A DNA stretch of 64,000 nucleotides from Leptospira bandrabouensis (GCF_004770905.1 NZ_RQHT01000014.1:1054001-1118000), one strand, 5' to 3'. Shown: positions 8,682 to 19,122, numbered from the stretch's first letter. Numbers and translations are program-made. Notes: generated from the letters alone by a model not told the origin.

Positions 8682-8883
8682 GAAAGTATTTTTATCTAGA
8701 ATTTAGATACGATGGTCTTGGGTAGGCTGTCGTATTAAGTTTTTTTCTGTACATGAATTAAAAAAATATACTACAACATTTTTTAACTATATTAGCTAAA
8801 ATAGATGAAGAATGTAAAGCAAGAGCTGTCTTAGTTTGCAATGCCTTAAAATTCAGATCAAAGAATGTATGAAAAATGCTTGA

Positions 8884-8897
8884 AAATTCATGAATTT
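8884..8897. promoter_or_regulatory. Palindromic candidate operator of the toxin-antitoxin operon
   Basis: AAATTCATGAATTT is a perfect 14-bp palindrome 27 bp before the antitoxin start. TTGAAA (8880-8885) overlaps its left end and TAGGAT (8901-8906) follows, so it would lie over the promoter. Ribbon-helix-helix antitoxins normally repress their own promoters through such sites. The rest of 8682-8924 holds nothing I can identify. Confidence 0.5.
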
Positions 8898-8924
8898 GAA
8901 TAGGATTACGATTGGTTAGTAAAT

Positions 8925-9203
8925 ATGGCAAATCTTCAAGTTAGAGATATTGATGACAGACTATACGAATCATTAAAGAGAAGGGCGGAGTTGGAACATC
9001 GTTCTGTCAGTCAAGAAGTAGTCATGATCATAGAAAGTCATTTAAAAAGAGATAATCTTGAAACAGAGAGACAAACTGTTGAATTTCTAAAACTTACAAA
9101 TTCTTGGCACGATGAAAAAACTGCGAAAGAAATCATCTCCGACATTCGATCATCAAGATCTAAAAAAAATCGATCAAAGGTGACAGATGAGCTTTTTGAT
9201 TGA
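8925..9203 (+). CDS. FitA/VapB-like ribbon-helix-helix antitoxin
   Basis: 92 residues. The N-terminal MANLQVRDIDDRLYESLKRR followed by a helix with HRSVSQEV is the FitA-type ribbon-helix-helix DNA-binding domain. The C-terminal half is charged and probably disordered until it wraps the toxin. Its last 17 bp overlap the PIN toxin start, the typical arrangement of a type II module. Confidence 0.88.
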   Translation: MANLQVRDIDDRLYESLKRRAELEHRSVSQEVVMIIESHLKRDNLETERQTVEFLKLTNSWHDEKTAKEIISDIRSSRSKKNRSKVTDELFD

Positions 9204-9585
9204 TACAGATATTATCATTTATAGTCTTAAGGGAAATGAGAGAGTCCAGAAAAATCTCATCGAAAAAAAGAATTCTTCAAAAGCAATTTCCGTCATTACT
9301 TATGGTGAGTTAATCTTTGGTGCGAAAAAATCAAAAAGTAGAGAAAAGAATTTAGCAACCGTATATAGAATTGGCGAACTTTTCCCAGTTATCGAATTGA
9401 CTAAAGGAATTGTCGAAACATTTGGAGAAGTGAAAGCCGTATTACAAAAAAAAGGAAATATTCTTGATGATTTCGATTTATTAATCGGGTCTACTGCTTT
9501 ATTTCTAAATTACACATTAGTTACTAATAACGAAAGACACTTTTCCAAGATTCCTGATTTAAGAATCGAGAATTGGAGTAAATGA
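9187..9585 (+). CDS. PIN-domain toxin (VapC/FitB-like)
   Basis: 132 residues. PIN-domain acidic residues are visible: Asp in FLIDTDIIIYSLKG, Glu in TYGELIFGAKKS, and Asp in LDDFDLLIGSTAL, followed by the TNNERHF end motif. The toxin is expected to cleave RNA (tRNA or rRNA) when not bound by the antitoxin encoded immediately upstream. Both genes look intact. Confidence 0.9.
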   Translation: MSFLIDTDIIIYSLKGNERVQKNLIEKKNSSKAISVITYGELIFGAKKSKSREKNLATVYRIGELFPVIELTKGIVETFGEVKAVLQKKGNILDDFDLLIGSTALFLNYTLVTNNERHFSKIPDLRIENWSK

Positions 9586-9625
9586 AGGTAGTATTCCTTT
9601 CTAAATTTTCTCACCGCACCCCGCC

Positions 9626-10156
9626 ATGAAATATATAGCACTACTCAGAGGGATCAATGTTGGAGGAAACAGAAAAGTCGAAATGAAAAAACTTCGAATC
9701 CTTTTTGAATCCTTAGGATTTACAAATGTTTCCACATATATCAACTCCGGTAATATCATTTTTGAATCCGATGATAATTCAGAAACAGTCCTTTTAAAAA
9801 TACAAAAGGTTTTTGAGAAAACATTTGATTTTGAAATTCCTACTCTTGTGAAGACAGAAAAGGAAATGAAAAAAATTGCCAAAGCGATCCCAGAGGAATG
9901 GCAAAATGATCCAACGCAAAGAACGGATGTGGCCTATTTGTTTCCAGAAGCCGATTCCAAAAAAATCATTGAGGAACTTCCTCTCAAAATAGAATTTTTA
10001 GAGATTCGTTATATCAAAGGCGCCATCTTTTGGAATATCAAACGAGAAAATGTAAATAAAAGCCAATTGGCAAAACTCATCAGCCATAAATTGTACAAAT
10101 CCATGACGATCCGTAATGTAAACACTGCTAGATTTTTAGCAGGAGAAAAAGAGTAA
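9626..10156 (+). CDS. DUF1697 domain-containing protein
   Basis: 176 residues. The opening [20 protein letters not shown] is diagnostic of DUF1697, continued by [17 protein letters not shown]. Function of the family is unknown. The C-terminal [15 protein letters not shown] part ([13 protein letters not shown]) is also typical. Stand-alone gene. The region 10157-10326 downstream contains no gene and only a weak AGAGAT/ATCTCT inverted repeat. Confidence 0.9.
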   Translation: MKYIALLRGINVGGNRKVEMKKLRILFESLGFTNVSTYINSGNIIFESDDNSETVLLKIQKVFEKTFDFEIPTLVKTEKEMKKIAKAIPEEWQNDPTQRTDVAYLFPEADSKKIIEELPLKIEFLEIRYIKGAIFWNIKRENVNKSQLAKLISHKLYKSMTIRNVNTARFLAGEKE

Positions 10157-10326
10157 AATTAATTTAGAGATCCCACATTTTCTCAAATCTCTGGAAAATA
10201 TTTTGAAGAGTAAGTTTGAAATCCACCAGTGGTTTGGTAGTTTAATCTAATATTTTGGAAAACTTTACTTATAAAGTAATCATTTTTTAATTATACTTAA
10301 AATAATCGTATTCAATGACCACCATC

Positions 10327-10917
10327 TCAACCTAGTCCCTTCAATACCGCCTCAATCGTATCCACCAACAACGATTCTCTATCCTCATGACAATGTTGGG
10401 CCACAAGTTTAGGGTGAGTGAAAGCCGCTCCTGCCGAAATCAGAATTTCTGACACAAGGTTCACGTCACGTTTTTTGATTTTTTTTTGGTTTATGGCTTC
10501 TGTGACCAAACTAGACATTTGGATTCGCATATTGGTCAAATGAGTTTGGATAAAGGGTTTGGACTCTTCTGCTGCCATATCAAAAGCCTTATACAACTCA
10601 GGATCTAGTTTCACTTTTTCCAATTTCATGCGGTGGAGATTTAGAAACCAGGTGAGGATCTTTTGGATAGGATCTCGTTTTTCATTCACGAGAAGGTCCT
10701 GTTTTTCATCTAACTTCACAAGCCAACGTTCGGAAACTGCATCGAGAAGTGCTGTTTTGTCTTGAAAATGGGAGTAGAGGGCCGCATGGCTAATCCCCAT
10801 TTCTTTAGCTACATCCACCAATCGAACCTTTTCAAAACCTTTGGCCCGCATTTGGTCGATGGCAATTTCCACCGCTTTGTCTTGGATTTCCGAGGCTGTG
10901 AGACCGGTTCTTGGCAT
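10327..10917 (-). CDS. TetR/AcrR family transcriptional regulator
   Basis: 196 residues. N-terminal helix-turn-helix (about residues 12-55): GFEKVRLVDVAKEMGIS then ALYSHFQDKTALLDAV, the standard TetR recognition helix. The C-terminal two thirds are helical with no identifiable ligand. It is divergent from an SDR oxidoreductase at 11056, and a 17-bp palindrome lies between them within the SDR promoter, so it very likely represses the SDR and possibly itself. Confidence 0.92.
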   Translation of the reverse strand: MPRTGLTASEIQDKAVEIAIDQMRAKGFEKVRLVDVAKEMGISHAALYSHFQDKTALLDAVSERWLVKLDEKQDLLVNEKRDPIQKILTWFLNLHRMKLEKVKLDPELYKAFDMAAEESKPFIQTHLTNMRIQMSSLVTEAINQKKIKKRDVNLVSEILISAGAAFTHPKLVAQHCHEDRESLLVDTIEAVLKGLG

Positions 10918-10998
10918 AAGGAAAGGATCGGGCCAAAACCTAGAGGGTCAATCTCAAATTACAAAATAAAAAAAATGTTAGTTTTGAAACTTACGGAC

Positions 10999-11027
10999 TT
11001 GACTTTTTGTAACTTACAAAATATTGT
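10999..11027 (+). promoter_or_regulatory. SDR promoter with TetR operator in its spacer
   Basis: -35 TTGACT (10999-11004) and -10 TATTGT (11022-11027) are separated by exactly 17 bp, and that spacer is a perfect palindrome, TTTTGTAACTTACAAAA (11005-11021). A further TTGTAA half-site at 11024-11029 pairs with TTACAA at 11014-11019. Binding of the divergently encoded TetR protein here would block RNA polymerase. Confidence 0.7.
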
Positions 11028-11055
11028 AAATGTAACTAAGGGAAAGGTAAATATC

Positions 11056-11805
11056 ATGCAATTGAATGGAAATACAATCCTCATCACTGGGGGAACAAGT
11101 GGGATCGGTCTTGCTCTTGCAAAACGATTCTCTGATTTGGGAAACCAAATTTTAGTCTGTGGAACCAATGCAAAGAAATTGGAAGAGATTCAGAAAATAT
11201 ATCCCAAATGGGGGACTTATCTTCGTGATATTTCTAAACCTGATGAGAGAGAAAAATTGTTTCAAGAAACTACAAAAGATTTTCCAGAACTCAATGTTCT
11301 ATTCAATAATGCAGGGATCCAACGGTATCCTAAATTAAATGAATTAGAACCTTGGACAGACTTAGGAAAGGAAATCGATGTAAATTTGGGAGCACCCATT
11401 CATCTTTCTATGTTATTCGCTAAACACCTGTTTGCAAAGAAAAATGCGGTCATTCTCAATACAACCTCTGGATTATCACATATTCCTTTGGCTTATGCAC
11501 CTGTGTATAGTGCGACAAAAGCGGCCTTACATTCTTTCACTTTGACATTGCGGTTTCAATTTCGTAACCAACCGATTGAAGTGATTGAAGTTTCGCCACC
11601 AATGGTGGATACAGATTTAGGAATCCCTAACACACATACGGCGGGTCTAAACTTAGATGAATATGCAAATAGTGTTATGGAAGGTTTAAGGAATGGAAAT
11701 TTAGAAATCACCACTGGATTTTCTACAGTCTCTGCCAATGCGAGTCGGGAACAAAAGAATGAAATCTTTTTGTCAATGAACCAAGCTAGGAGCGCTTCAA
11801 ACTAA
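11056..11805 (+). CDS. Short-chain dehydrogenase/reductase (DltE-like)
   Basis: 249 residues from the ATG at 11056, preceded by GGGAAAGG and lying just after the promoter at 10999-11027. NAD(P)-binding TGGTSGIGLALAKRF, the NNAG motif in FNNAGIQRYP, Ser in TTSGLSHIP and the catalytic YSATK are all present. The pattern of the C-terminus (SPPMVDTDLG) resembles the DltE subgroup. Substrate unknown; TetR control suggests induction by a small molecule. The gene overlaps the convergent ruvC by 9 bp. Confidence 0.9.
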   Translation: MQLNGNTILITGGTSGIGLALAKRFSDLGNQILVCGTNAKKLEEIQKIYPKWGTYLRDISKPDEREKLFQETTKDFPELNVLFNNAGIQRYPKLNELEPWTDLGKEIDVNLGAPIHLSMLFAKHLFAKKNAVILNTTSGLSHIPLAYAPVYSATKAALHSFTLTLRFQFRNQPIEVIEVSPPMVDTDLGIPNTHTAGLNLDEYANSVMEGLRNGNLEITTGFSTVSANASREQKNEIFLSMNQARSASN

Positions 11806-12273
11806 AGATCGACCCACAAAGGCGCAAGCGATGGCGTCCCATGAGTCATCGTGGCCTTTCAGATCTTTGAATCCTAAAATCATTTGGATGGCTGCCCGGA
11901 CTTCTTTTTTGGTGGCATTTCCTTTGGCGGAAATTCCTTTTTTGATTTGTGTGGCCGTGAGTGATACCACAGGGATTTGTTTTTCGCCGAGGGAAAGTAA
12001 GATGACCCCGCGAGATTCCGAGACCTTCATTCCGGTCGTAGTGTTCTGAACAAAAAAGAGTTCTTCTACTGCGGCCGCCTCTGGTTGGAATTCGGTGAGG
12101 ATGTCCATCAGTTCCTTTCGGATTTGGAGCAGGTTGTCAGGAGAGGGGGTTTTGGGAGCCACTTCAATCGTTCCATAAACTAACAGTTCCGGGTTTCTAC
12201 GTAAACCAGGTGGAAAGGAAAGAATCGCATACCCTACACGGTGGGATCCAGGATCAATGCCGATGATTTTCAA
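11797..12273 (-). CDS. ruvC: Crossover junction endodeoxyribonuclease RuvC
   Basis: 158 residues, normal size. MKIIGIDPGSHRVGYAIL contains the first catalytic Asp (D7), AAVEELFFVQNTTTGMKV holds the catalytic Glu, and GHDDSWDAIACAF the last acidic residues. It resolves Holliday junctions together with RuvAB, which are not in this window. The start is TTG with AAGGAAAG upstream. Its 3' end overlaps the SDR gene coming from the other side. Confidence 0.95.
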   Translation of the reverse strand: MKIIGIDPGSHRVGYAILSFPPGLRRNPELLVYGTIEVAPKTPSPDNLLQIRKELMDILTEFQPEAAAVEELFFVQNTTTGMKVSESRGVILLSLGEKQIPVVSLTATQIKKGISAKGNATKKEVRAAIQMILGFKDLKGHDDSWDAIACAFVGRSLV

Positions 12274-12405
12274 TAATTTCTTTCCTTAACCCCAACTTTT
12301 GTCCAGTTTGGGCCTCCCCGACCCAAAACCTAGTCTAAAAATGAAAATGACAAGGTACTTTCTTTCCGTATAGTGGAAGAAAACCACCGCAGGAACGTTA
12401 AACAC

Positions 12406-14082
<1,677 letters not shown>

Positions 14083-14138
14083 TTAGAAACTAAGTCTATT
14101 TAGTCGAAAGGATAAAAATCCAATCTGCAAAATACAGG

Positions 14139-14166
14139 AAAAAGCCCGAGAAATCGGGCTTTTTTT
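14139..14166 (+). terminator. Rho-independent terminator after the acyl-CoA dehydrogenase gene
   Basis: Perfect stem GCCCGA (14144-14149) / TCGGGC (14154-14159) with a GAAA tetraloop, preceded by AAAAA and followed by seven T residues. The A-tract also lets it work in the other direction. The remaining sequence to 14346 shows nothing further I can support. Confidence 0.95.
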
Positions 14167-14346
14167 ATATCTTCCAACTTCTACTTTAAACTTACTAAAA
14201 GACAAACCATTACTATCATAAATATGGAATGTCTAACCAGAGTGATCTTATCTCTGTTAAACTTCGTTTTTAATGATAGACGTTTTTCGTTTGACCCCAT
14301 TAGAATTATTTATATTACCTAGTAGAAATTCAAAAATAAACTAAAT

Positions 14347-15129
14347 ATGAATCTAAAGTTAATATTCTCTTTTATCATTTTTTTTGTTTTGAATCTCTTT
14401 TGCAAAACGCCAATGCCTGAGTTGAGTTCGGAAGCAAAACTTTCCAAAAACAAAATGATCTCGATTCGATGGACAACCACTGACCCTATTCTTGCAAAAG
14501 TTTTTAATGAAATTTTTCCGGTTCCACCGGCCATTTTGTTAGATGAAAATACAAAGGTTGTAGATTTGACTACGGTTCCTTTACCAGAACCAAACCCAGA
14601 CCATGCACCCAAACCAAAAGAAGAAAAACCAATAGATCCAAATGAACTTCCAAGATGGGATCGTGGATTTGAATTGTCAAATATTGATAATCTGACGGTT
14701 GTCATTCGCAAAGAAAGTCAAAGGCCATTTTATAGTATAGGAGTGAGTTTACTTGCATTAACAATGTTGTACTACGGGACAATGGAAACAGAAGCGGAAC
14801 TAGTTTGGACTTCTGGTGAATCTAATTTGCATAGAATTTCTTTTTTATCCACTCATGAAACCATTTGGGCACCGATGCCATTCTACATAGGTACAGGTTC
14901 CAGTATTGTGGGACCTGCTTTTAATTCGAATCGTTACCCTTCAAAATTACAAAAATATTGTGTACAAGAAAAACCAGGTAAACTCAGAGAATCACTGGAA
15001 CAATCGCAAACAGAAAATTGCAAAGAGTATGAAACATTTCTTAAGCGATTATTCCTTCAAAATTATGATAATATCCATTTACAGTTGAAAGAATGGGAAA
15101 AAAGAAACCAGGATTGGTTCCAACCATAA
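14347..15129 (+). CDS. Putative lipoprotein of unknown function
   Basis: 260 residues. Signal peptide ending at lipobox LNLFC (cysteine about residue 19). A proline/charge-rich linker follows (LPEPNPDHAPKPKEEKP), then a middle hydrophobic stretch around SIGVSLLALTMLYYGTM. Two cysteines in the C-terminal third (KYCVQEKPG, TENCKEYE) could form a disulphide. No family recognised. Overlaps the next gene's open frame, so the two are probably expressed together. Confidence 0.75.
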   Translation: MNLKLIFSFIIFFVLNLFCKTPMPELSSEAKLSKNKMISIRWTTTDPILAKVFNEIFPVPPAILLDENTKVVDLTTVPLPEPNPDHAPKPKEEKPIDPNELPRWDRGFELSNIDNLTVVIRKESQRPFYSIGVSLLALTMLYYGTMETEAELVWTSGESNLHRISFLSTHETIWAPMPFYIGTGSSIVGPAFNSNRYPSKLQKYCVQEKPGKLRESLEQSQTENCKEYETFLKRLFLQNYDNIHLQLKEWEKRNQDWFQP

Positions 15130-15809
15130 CCAAGGTAAATTTTCATTTGATTTTGAACCGAAAACTTAAATTATTTCGCCAAACAATTCTTAAAACCTTA
15201 ATGTTTTTATCCTTAATTTTTGGATTCGGGATATTTCCTTTACGAAACCTTCAATCCGTTTCCATTCCAAAAGAAAATTGGAAATTGGTTTTATATGGAG
15301 GTATCTTTACAACCACAGATCTCATCCCCATTGTATTCCGCCAAAAAACCGACTACAAAGAATCTTATATAGGTACTATAGGAATTTCTCGGCCATTCGA
15401 TTACCGAATTCGTTGGTTTGATTTTTTATGGGAAGGAAATGTCACCAAACATTTTGGAGAAATGAATCATTGGGAAGTAAACGGATTTTATATTGTAAAA
15501 ATTGAAAGAATGTATGATTCACCATTTAGTTTATCGTTAGGCGAAGGTTTGTCTCTTGCTTCTGAAAATCCAAAGTTAGAAAATAAAGCGAAAGGATACT
15601 ATTTGGATGGTTTACAAAAAGATGCGATCGAATCTAGGGCATTACTGAATTACATGATGGTAGAATTTAGTTCGTATTTGCCGTTTGAACGAAAAACGGA
15701 AGTTTTTATCAGAGTTCATCATAGGTCAGGAATTTTTGGATTGTATTGCCCACCCGATCCCAACTGTGGATCCAATTTTATAAGTTATGGTTTAAGAACC
15801 ACATTTTGA
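15093..15809 (+). CDS. Outer-membrane beta-barrel protein, possibly PagL-like
   Basis: Up to 238 residues. The first in-frame ATG at 15093 lies within the preceding gene. A more natural start for the signal peptide is a TTG at 15147 (AAGG upstream) or the ATG at 15201 before FLSLIFGFGIFPLR. The mature part alternates polar and aromatic residues and ends in FISYGLRTTF, a C-terminal phenylalanine typical of outer-membrane barrels. A late VHHRSGIFG followed by a final strand is reminiscent of the His-Ser site of PagL-type lipid A deacylases, but I cannot confirm this. Coupled to the lipoprotein gene upstream. Confidence 0.7.
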   Translation: MGKKKPGLVPTITKVNFHLILNRKLKLFRQTILKTLMFLSLIFGFGIFPLRNLQSVSIPKENWKLVLYGGIFTTTDLIPIVFRQKTDYKESYIGTIGISRPFDYRIRWFDFLWEGNVTKHFGEMNHWEVNGFYIVKIERMYDSPFSLSLGEGLSLASENPKLENKAKGYYLDGLQKDAIESRALLNYMMVEFSSYLPFERKTEVFIRVHHRSGIFGLYCPPDPNCGSNFISYGLRTTF

Positions 15810-15811
15810 CT

Positions 15812-15838
15812 ACAGAGAACCTAACAAAAGTTCCCTGT
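15812..15838. terminator. Hairpin between convergent genes
   Basis: ACAGAGAAC (15812-15820) pairs with GTTCCCTGT (15830-15838), eight of nine positions, 9-nt loop. No U-run follows, so it is at best a weak terminator or mRNA-end structure between the genes ending at 15809 and 15891. Confidence 0.35.
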
Positions 15839-15890
15839 GAAGCCAAAATACAGTCCTGATTTATTATAACTTGTAAAAGCAGAGGTTTAA

Positions 15891-16565
15891 TTAGTTTTTC
15901 GTTGGCTCTTTGATCCAATCAAATTTTGCGTCTTTATGTTTTCCTTCTTCAACTAATGTTTTTAGATTCAGAAGTGATTCGTAAGGAGTGTCAGTTAATA
16001 CTAAATTGATGACGGATTGAGGAACAGATCCACCCGGTTCAAAGTGAGCTTGGTATTCAATTTTTAGTTTTCCATTGGTCTGTGGAATGATACGCCAAAC
16101 ACCTTCAAAGTTTTCCATACGAGTGACTCCAGAAGGAGTAGGCCGTGCATTGGAATCAAGGCGTTTGATTTTCATAACAGTGGCTAAAGTTTTTTCATTT
16201 TGTTCAAATCCTCGGTCCATAATCAAATCACGATCATTGACTGGCCAAGGAGCACCATTGCGAAGGTAAACCACTGATTTTTTTTCAGTACCAGAAAGCA
16301 CAGTGAGTTCTTTGCATTGATGATAAAGGTTTTTGCAAGAAGCCGGATCTGTCAAAAGAGCGATGACTTGAGAAATCGATGCATCTAATTCGGTTCGACC
16401 TAAAAATTCATCTAAATTGGAGCCAGGAAAAGGACGTGTCAATACTTGGATTCCTTTTTTACGTTTGGACTCCGACCATTCTGGTGATTGGCCAAAGAGT
16501 GAAGATAAATTTGATAGGAAAGAGATTCCTACTAAAGTCAAAATTAGAATTTGTTTTTTTGTCAT
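15891..16565 (-). CDS. START/SRPBCC-domain secreted protein
   Basis: 224 residues with a signal peptide (LILTLVGISFLSNLSSLFG). The remainder fits a START/polyketide-cyclase lipid-binding fold: GRTELDASISQVIALLTD at the front, RNGAPWPVNDRDLIMDR in the middle, MENFEGVWRIIP and a final amphipathic helix. Such domains bind lipids or hydrophobic ligands. Last gene of a three-gene minus-strand run, 2 bp after the serine hydrolase stop. Confidence 0.85.
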   Translation of the reverse strand: MTKKQILILTLVGISFLSNLSSLFGQSPEWSESKRKKGIQVLTRPFPGSNLDEFLGRTELDASISQVIALLTDPASCKNLYHQCKELTVLSGTEKKSVVYLRNGAPWPVNDRDLIMDRGFEQNEKTLATVMKIKRLDSNARPTPSGVTRMENFEGVWRIIPQTNGKLKIEYQAHFEPGGSVPQSVINLVLTDTPYESLLNLKTLVEEGKHKDAKFDWIKEPTKN

Positions 16566-16567
16566 GG

Positions 16568-17812
16568 TTACTTACCTATTTGTTGATGAATGAGTGGTCT
16601 TACTGTTTCTGCAAAGAATAATGAGGTTGAAGAAGCTGGTAACAAACTCAATCCATTTTTTCTTCCAATATTATTTACCGCAAGGATTGCCATATAATTT
16701 CGATTTTTATCTAACCAAGGAAAGAATCCATTAATCCCAATGCTGTGCGAAATGAGGTCTTTATCACATTCAGCAGGTATATCAGTAGTGGTGCAAAATC
16801 TCCAGTTGCCAAGTCCGTATTGCCAACGGTATCCGAAAGCAGAAAATTGTGAGTAACCTATCTTTGCTCCGTTGTATTGGTCTGACAATATTTCTCTCAC
16901 CGATGTGGTAGAAAGGAAATTGGCGATATTTCCTCCAGCGGCATTTTTTGCAGTTCCGTTTGTCAGTAAAACATTAAGCATTCGCGCATAATGTTCTGGA
17001 GAAATGGAGAGACCATAAGCACCTGACAAACTTCCATCTGTGTCCTCGCCTGATCTAAAATTCCCTTTCCAAACTGCTTGATTTACATCCCAACCTAATG
17101 GATTGACGATGAGTTGCCTAAAAATAGTATCCCAAGTTTTTCCGCATGATATCTCTAACATGCGTTGTGCGACTGCCATATGATTTGAATTATATTGGTA
17201 TAAAGCACCAGGTGTTCCTGTGGATTGATCCCTGATTTCATTGACACAGCTGTCCTTTTGGGTCCCTGATGCTCCGACGGGTAAACTAGAGATACAAGTG
17301 GCTTGCCCCGAACCATTGCCTCCACCAGCATTGAGACCTGATGTAAAAGATAATAATTGCCGAAGGGTAATGGTTCCCTTTGTCCCAGTCCAACCAAGGA
17401 CATCTCCCGTGGTTCGACTTAAAGATAAAGTTCCACCAGTAGCGCAAGTTCCTGTTGTGACAGTCCCACAATTTGCATATGTGGTACTGTCAGCATTACA
17501 ATCTATGGCCCTCATGGTTGTGATGGCAGTGACCCATTTGGAACCAGAAGCAATCGGTCGATAGGTATTATAATCTAAAAGAGATTGTCTCGCATAAAAC
17601 CTATTACCTGACCCATCGAATACTTGGAAACTTGCACCTTCATCTGTAGTTTTTGCATATTGATCAAAACAGGAGTCAAGGCTATAGCAGGAACCTAAAA
17701 TTCCCGCGACAAGTAATGACAGCGCGTTTTTATCTGTTGATACGGGTTTTTGACAATTGACTATTATAGAAGAAAAAACTGATACGAATATAAGTGAAAA
17801 TATAAATTTCAT
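16568..17812 (-). CDS. Serine hydrolase (class C beta-lactamase family) lipoprotein
   Basis: 414 residues. Lipobox SIIVNC after a signal peptide. The SxxK motif SGSK, within IASGSKWVTAITTM, carries the nucleophile, and YQYNSNHM supplies the Tyr of the YxN motif. Cysteine-rich inserts around residues 100-180 probably form disulphides. Family members include beta-lactamases, D-aminopeptidases and esterases; a surface esterase or peptidase is as likely as antibiotic resistance. Middle gene of the run 18298-15891. Confidence 0.85.
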   Translation of the reverse strand: MKFIFSLIFVSVFSSIIVNCQKPVSTDKNALSLLVAGILGSCYSLDSCFDQYAKTTDEGASFQVFDGSGNRFYARQSLLDYNTYRPIASGSKWVTAITTMRAIDCNADSTTYANCGTVTTGTCATGGTLSLSRTTGDVLGWTGTKGTITLRQLLSFTSGLNAGGGNGSGQATCISSLPVGASGTQKDSCVNEIRDQSTGTPGALYQYNSNHMAVAQRMLEISCGKTWDTIFRQLIVNPLGWDVNQAVWKGNFRSGEDTDGSLSGAYGLSISPEHYARMLNVLLTNGTAKNAAGGNIANFLSTTSVREILSDQYNGAKIGYSQFSAFGYRWQYGLGNWRFCTTTDIPAECDKDLISHSIGINGFFPWLDKNRNYMAILAVNNIGRKNGLSLLPASSTSLFFAETVRPLIHQQIGK

Positions 17813-17824
17813 TGTTTACCTCAT

Positions 17825-18298
17825 TTAAAAGCGAATTGGTTCCAAGGTAATCACTTTACCTGTATTTTCTAAATCACAGGAAGCAAATTCCGGAAGTAAT
17901 AGTGCATCACGAGCTACTCCCCCAACGTTTGTTAAACTATCATAGACGGCACCCAAAACCAGAGCACCTTTCGTTCTGATATCCGATTCGCACTGTAACA
18001 CCGAGTGCTCTATAAAAAATTCCTCATCATCGATATCGGAAAGATAGGAATATAAAATTTTGGCTAAAAAACCATTGATTAAGAGAAGAGGTGAAATAGG
18101 ACCCTGTCCTCCTTTCATTCCTGATTGTGACAACCAAAAGGAGGAGGCAGTGGATTCTGCTTCAAAAATTGCCTCGGAAATTCGTTTTTTTGCCTCAGAA
18201 CCTTTGACGGCCCCATAAGTGGGTATTCCAATTGCTTCGGTAAACATACAATTTGTCAGAAAGACAAAGAAAAGAATGGCTAGAAAAATTTGTCTCAT
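17825..18298 (-). CDS. Putative lipoprotein of unknown function
   Basis: 157 residues. Signal peptide with lipobox VFLTNC (Cys17). The mature protein is mixed alpha/beta with a hydrophobic SPLLLINGFLAKILYSYLSD segment and an acidic DIDDEEFFIEHS region. ALVLGAVYDSLTN and two more cysteines (LQCESD, ASCDLENT) follow. Probably one of the Leptospira-restricted lipoprotein families; I could not place it. First gene of the run, 12 bp before the serine hydrolase. Confidence 0.75.
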   Translation of the reverse strand: MRQIFLAILFFVFLTNCMFTEAIGIPTYGAVKGSEAKKRISEAIFEAESTASSFWLSQSGMKGGQGPISPLLLINGFLAKILYSYLSDIDDEEFFIEHSVLQCESDIRTKGALVLGAVYDSLTNVGGVARDALLLPEFASCDLENTGKVITLEPIRF

Positions 18299-18321
18299 GA
18301 GTATTTTATCCTTATTAGAGA

Positions 18322-19032
18322 ATGAAACGATCTGTTAACTTTTCCTTTAATCACATGATTCGGATTCCAGAGCCAGAACTTATGAATGACCCTACACAAG
18401 TAGAGTCCTACGCCCAAGCTGACTTCGAAACTGCGCATTCGTTTCTCATTCGTAAATTTCAAGATAGACTTCCTCAAAGGTTTAGTCCTGTATCCGTCTT
18501 GGATTTAGGATGTGGCCCAGGTGATATGTCATCTCGACTGTATTCACAATTTCCAAATGCGAATTTTACGTTTGTAGATGGTTCTGCGTTCATGTTAGAT
18601 CTTTGTAAGAAGCGTATGGATATAATGGTTCTAAAAAAAAGAAACCAAAAAATAGAATTTAAAAAAGAACTCGTTCAGGAATTTGTTCCTGAATCTTCCT
18701 ATGATTTAGTTTTTTCAAATTCCTTATTACATCATTTACATGATCCATTTGAATTCTGGGCGGCAGTACAAAGGTCGATTCATCCAGATAGTTTTATTTT
18801 TATCTCCGACCTAATGCGACCAGATTCATTAAACATGGCTAACCACCTAGTAGAGCGTTATGCGAATAATGAACCTGAAGTATTAAAAAGAGATTTTTTT
18901 AATAGTTTGCTTGCCGCTTACCGACTGGAAGAAATAAAGGAAATGTTGGAAATCGTGCGACTCGATTCAAAATTAAATTTAGAACCTATTACCGACCGTC
19001 ATTGGATTTGTTATTCTAAACCAAGGCTTTGA
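18322..19032 (+). CDS. Class I SAM-dependent methyltransferase
   Basis: 236 residues. Motif I is VLDLGCGPGDMSSRLY, the acidic end of strand 2 is in FVDGSAFMLDLCKKR, and motif IV is YDLVFSNSLLHHLHDP. The HHLHDP form is typical of small-molecule or lipid methyltransferases of the UbiE/Methyltransf_11 type. Substrate unknown. Divergent from the lipoprotein cluster ending at 18298, followed by a terminator overlapping its stop codon. Confidence 0.9.
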   Translation: MKRSVNFSFNHMIRIPEPELMNDPTQVESYAQADFETAHSFLIRKFQDRLPQRFSPVSVLDLGCGPGDMSSRLYSQFPNANFTFVDGSAFMLDLCKKRMDIMVLKKRNQKIEFKKELVQEFVPESSYDLVFSNSLLHHLHDPFEFWAAVQRSIHPDSFIFISDLMRPDSLNMANHLVERYANNEPEVLKRDFFNSLLAAYRLEEIKEMLEIVRLDSKLNLEPITDRHWICYSKPRL

Positions 19033-19055
19033 TGATTCTAAAATGCCTTGGTTTT
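19018..19055 (+). terminator. Terminator hairpin overlapping the methyltransferase stop codon
   Basis: AAACCAAGGC (19018-19027) and GCCTTGGTTT (19045-19054) form a 10-bp perfect stem with a 17-nt loop that contains the TGA stop at 19030, followed by TTTC. The U-run is short, so moderately strong. Confidence 0.6.
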
Positions 19056-19122
19056 CAAAATCGTAGTTCTTCTTTTTTTATTAAAATAGAAATCGGAATT
19101 TTGAATTAGAGTTTTTGATATC

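Noticed and set aside
10762..11055. Long N-terminal extension of the SDR frame
   Set aside because: It would run through the tetR coding region and the palindromic promoter; the SDR fold begins at the ATG at 11056, which has a ribosome site.
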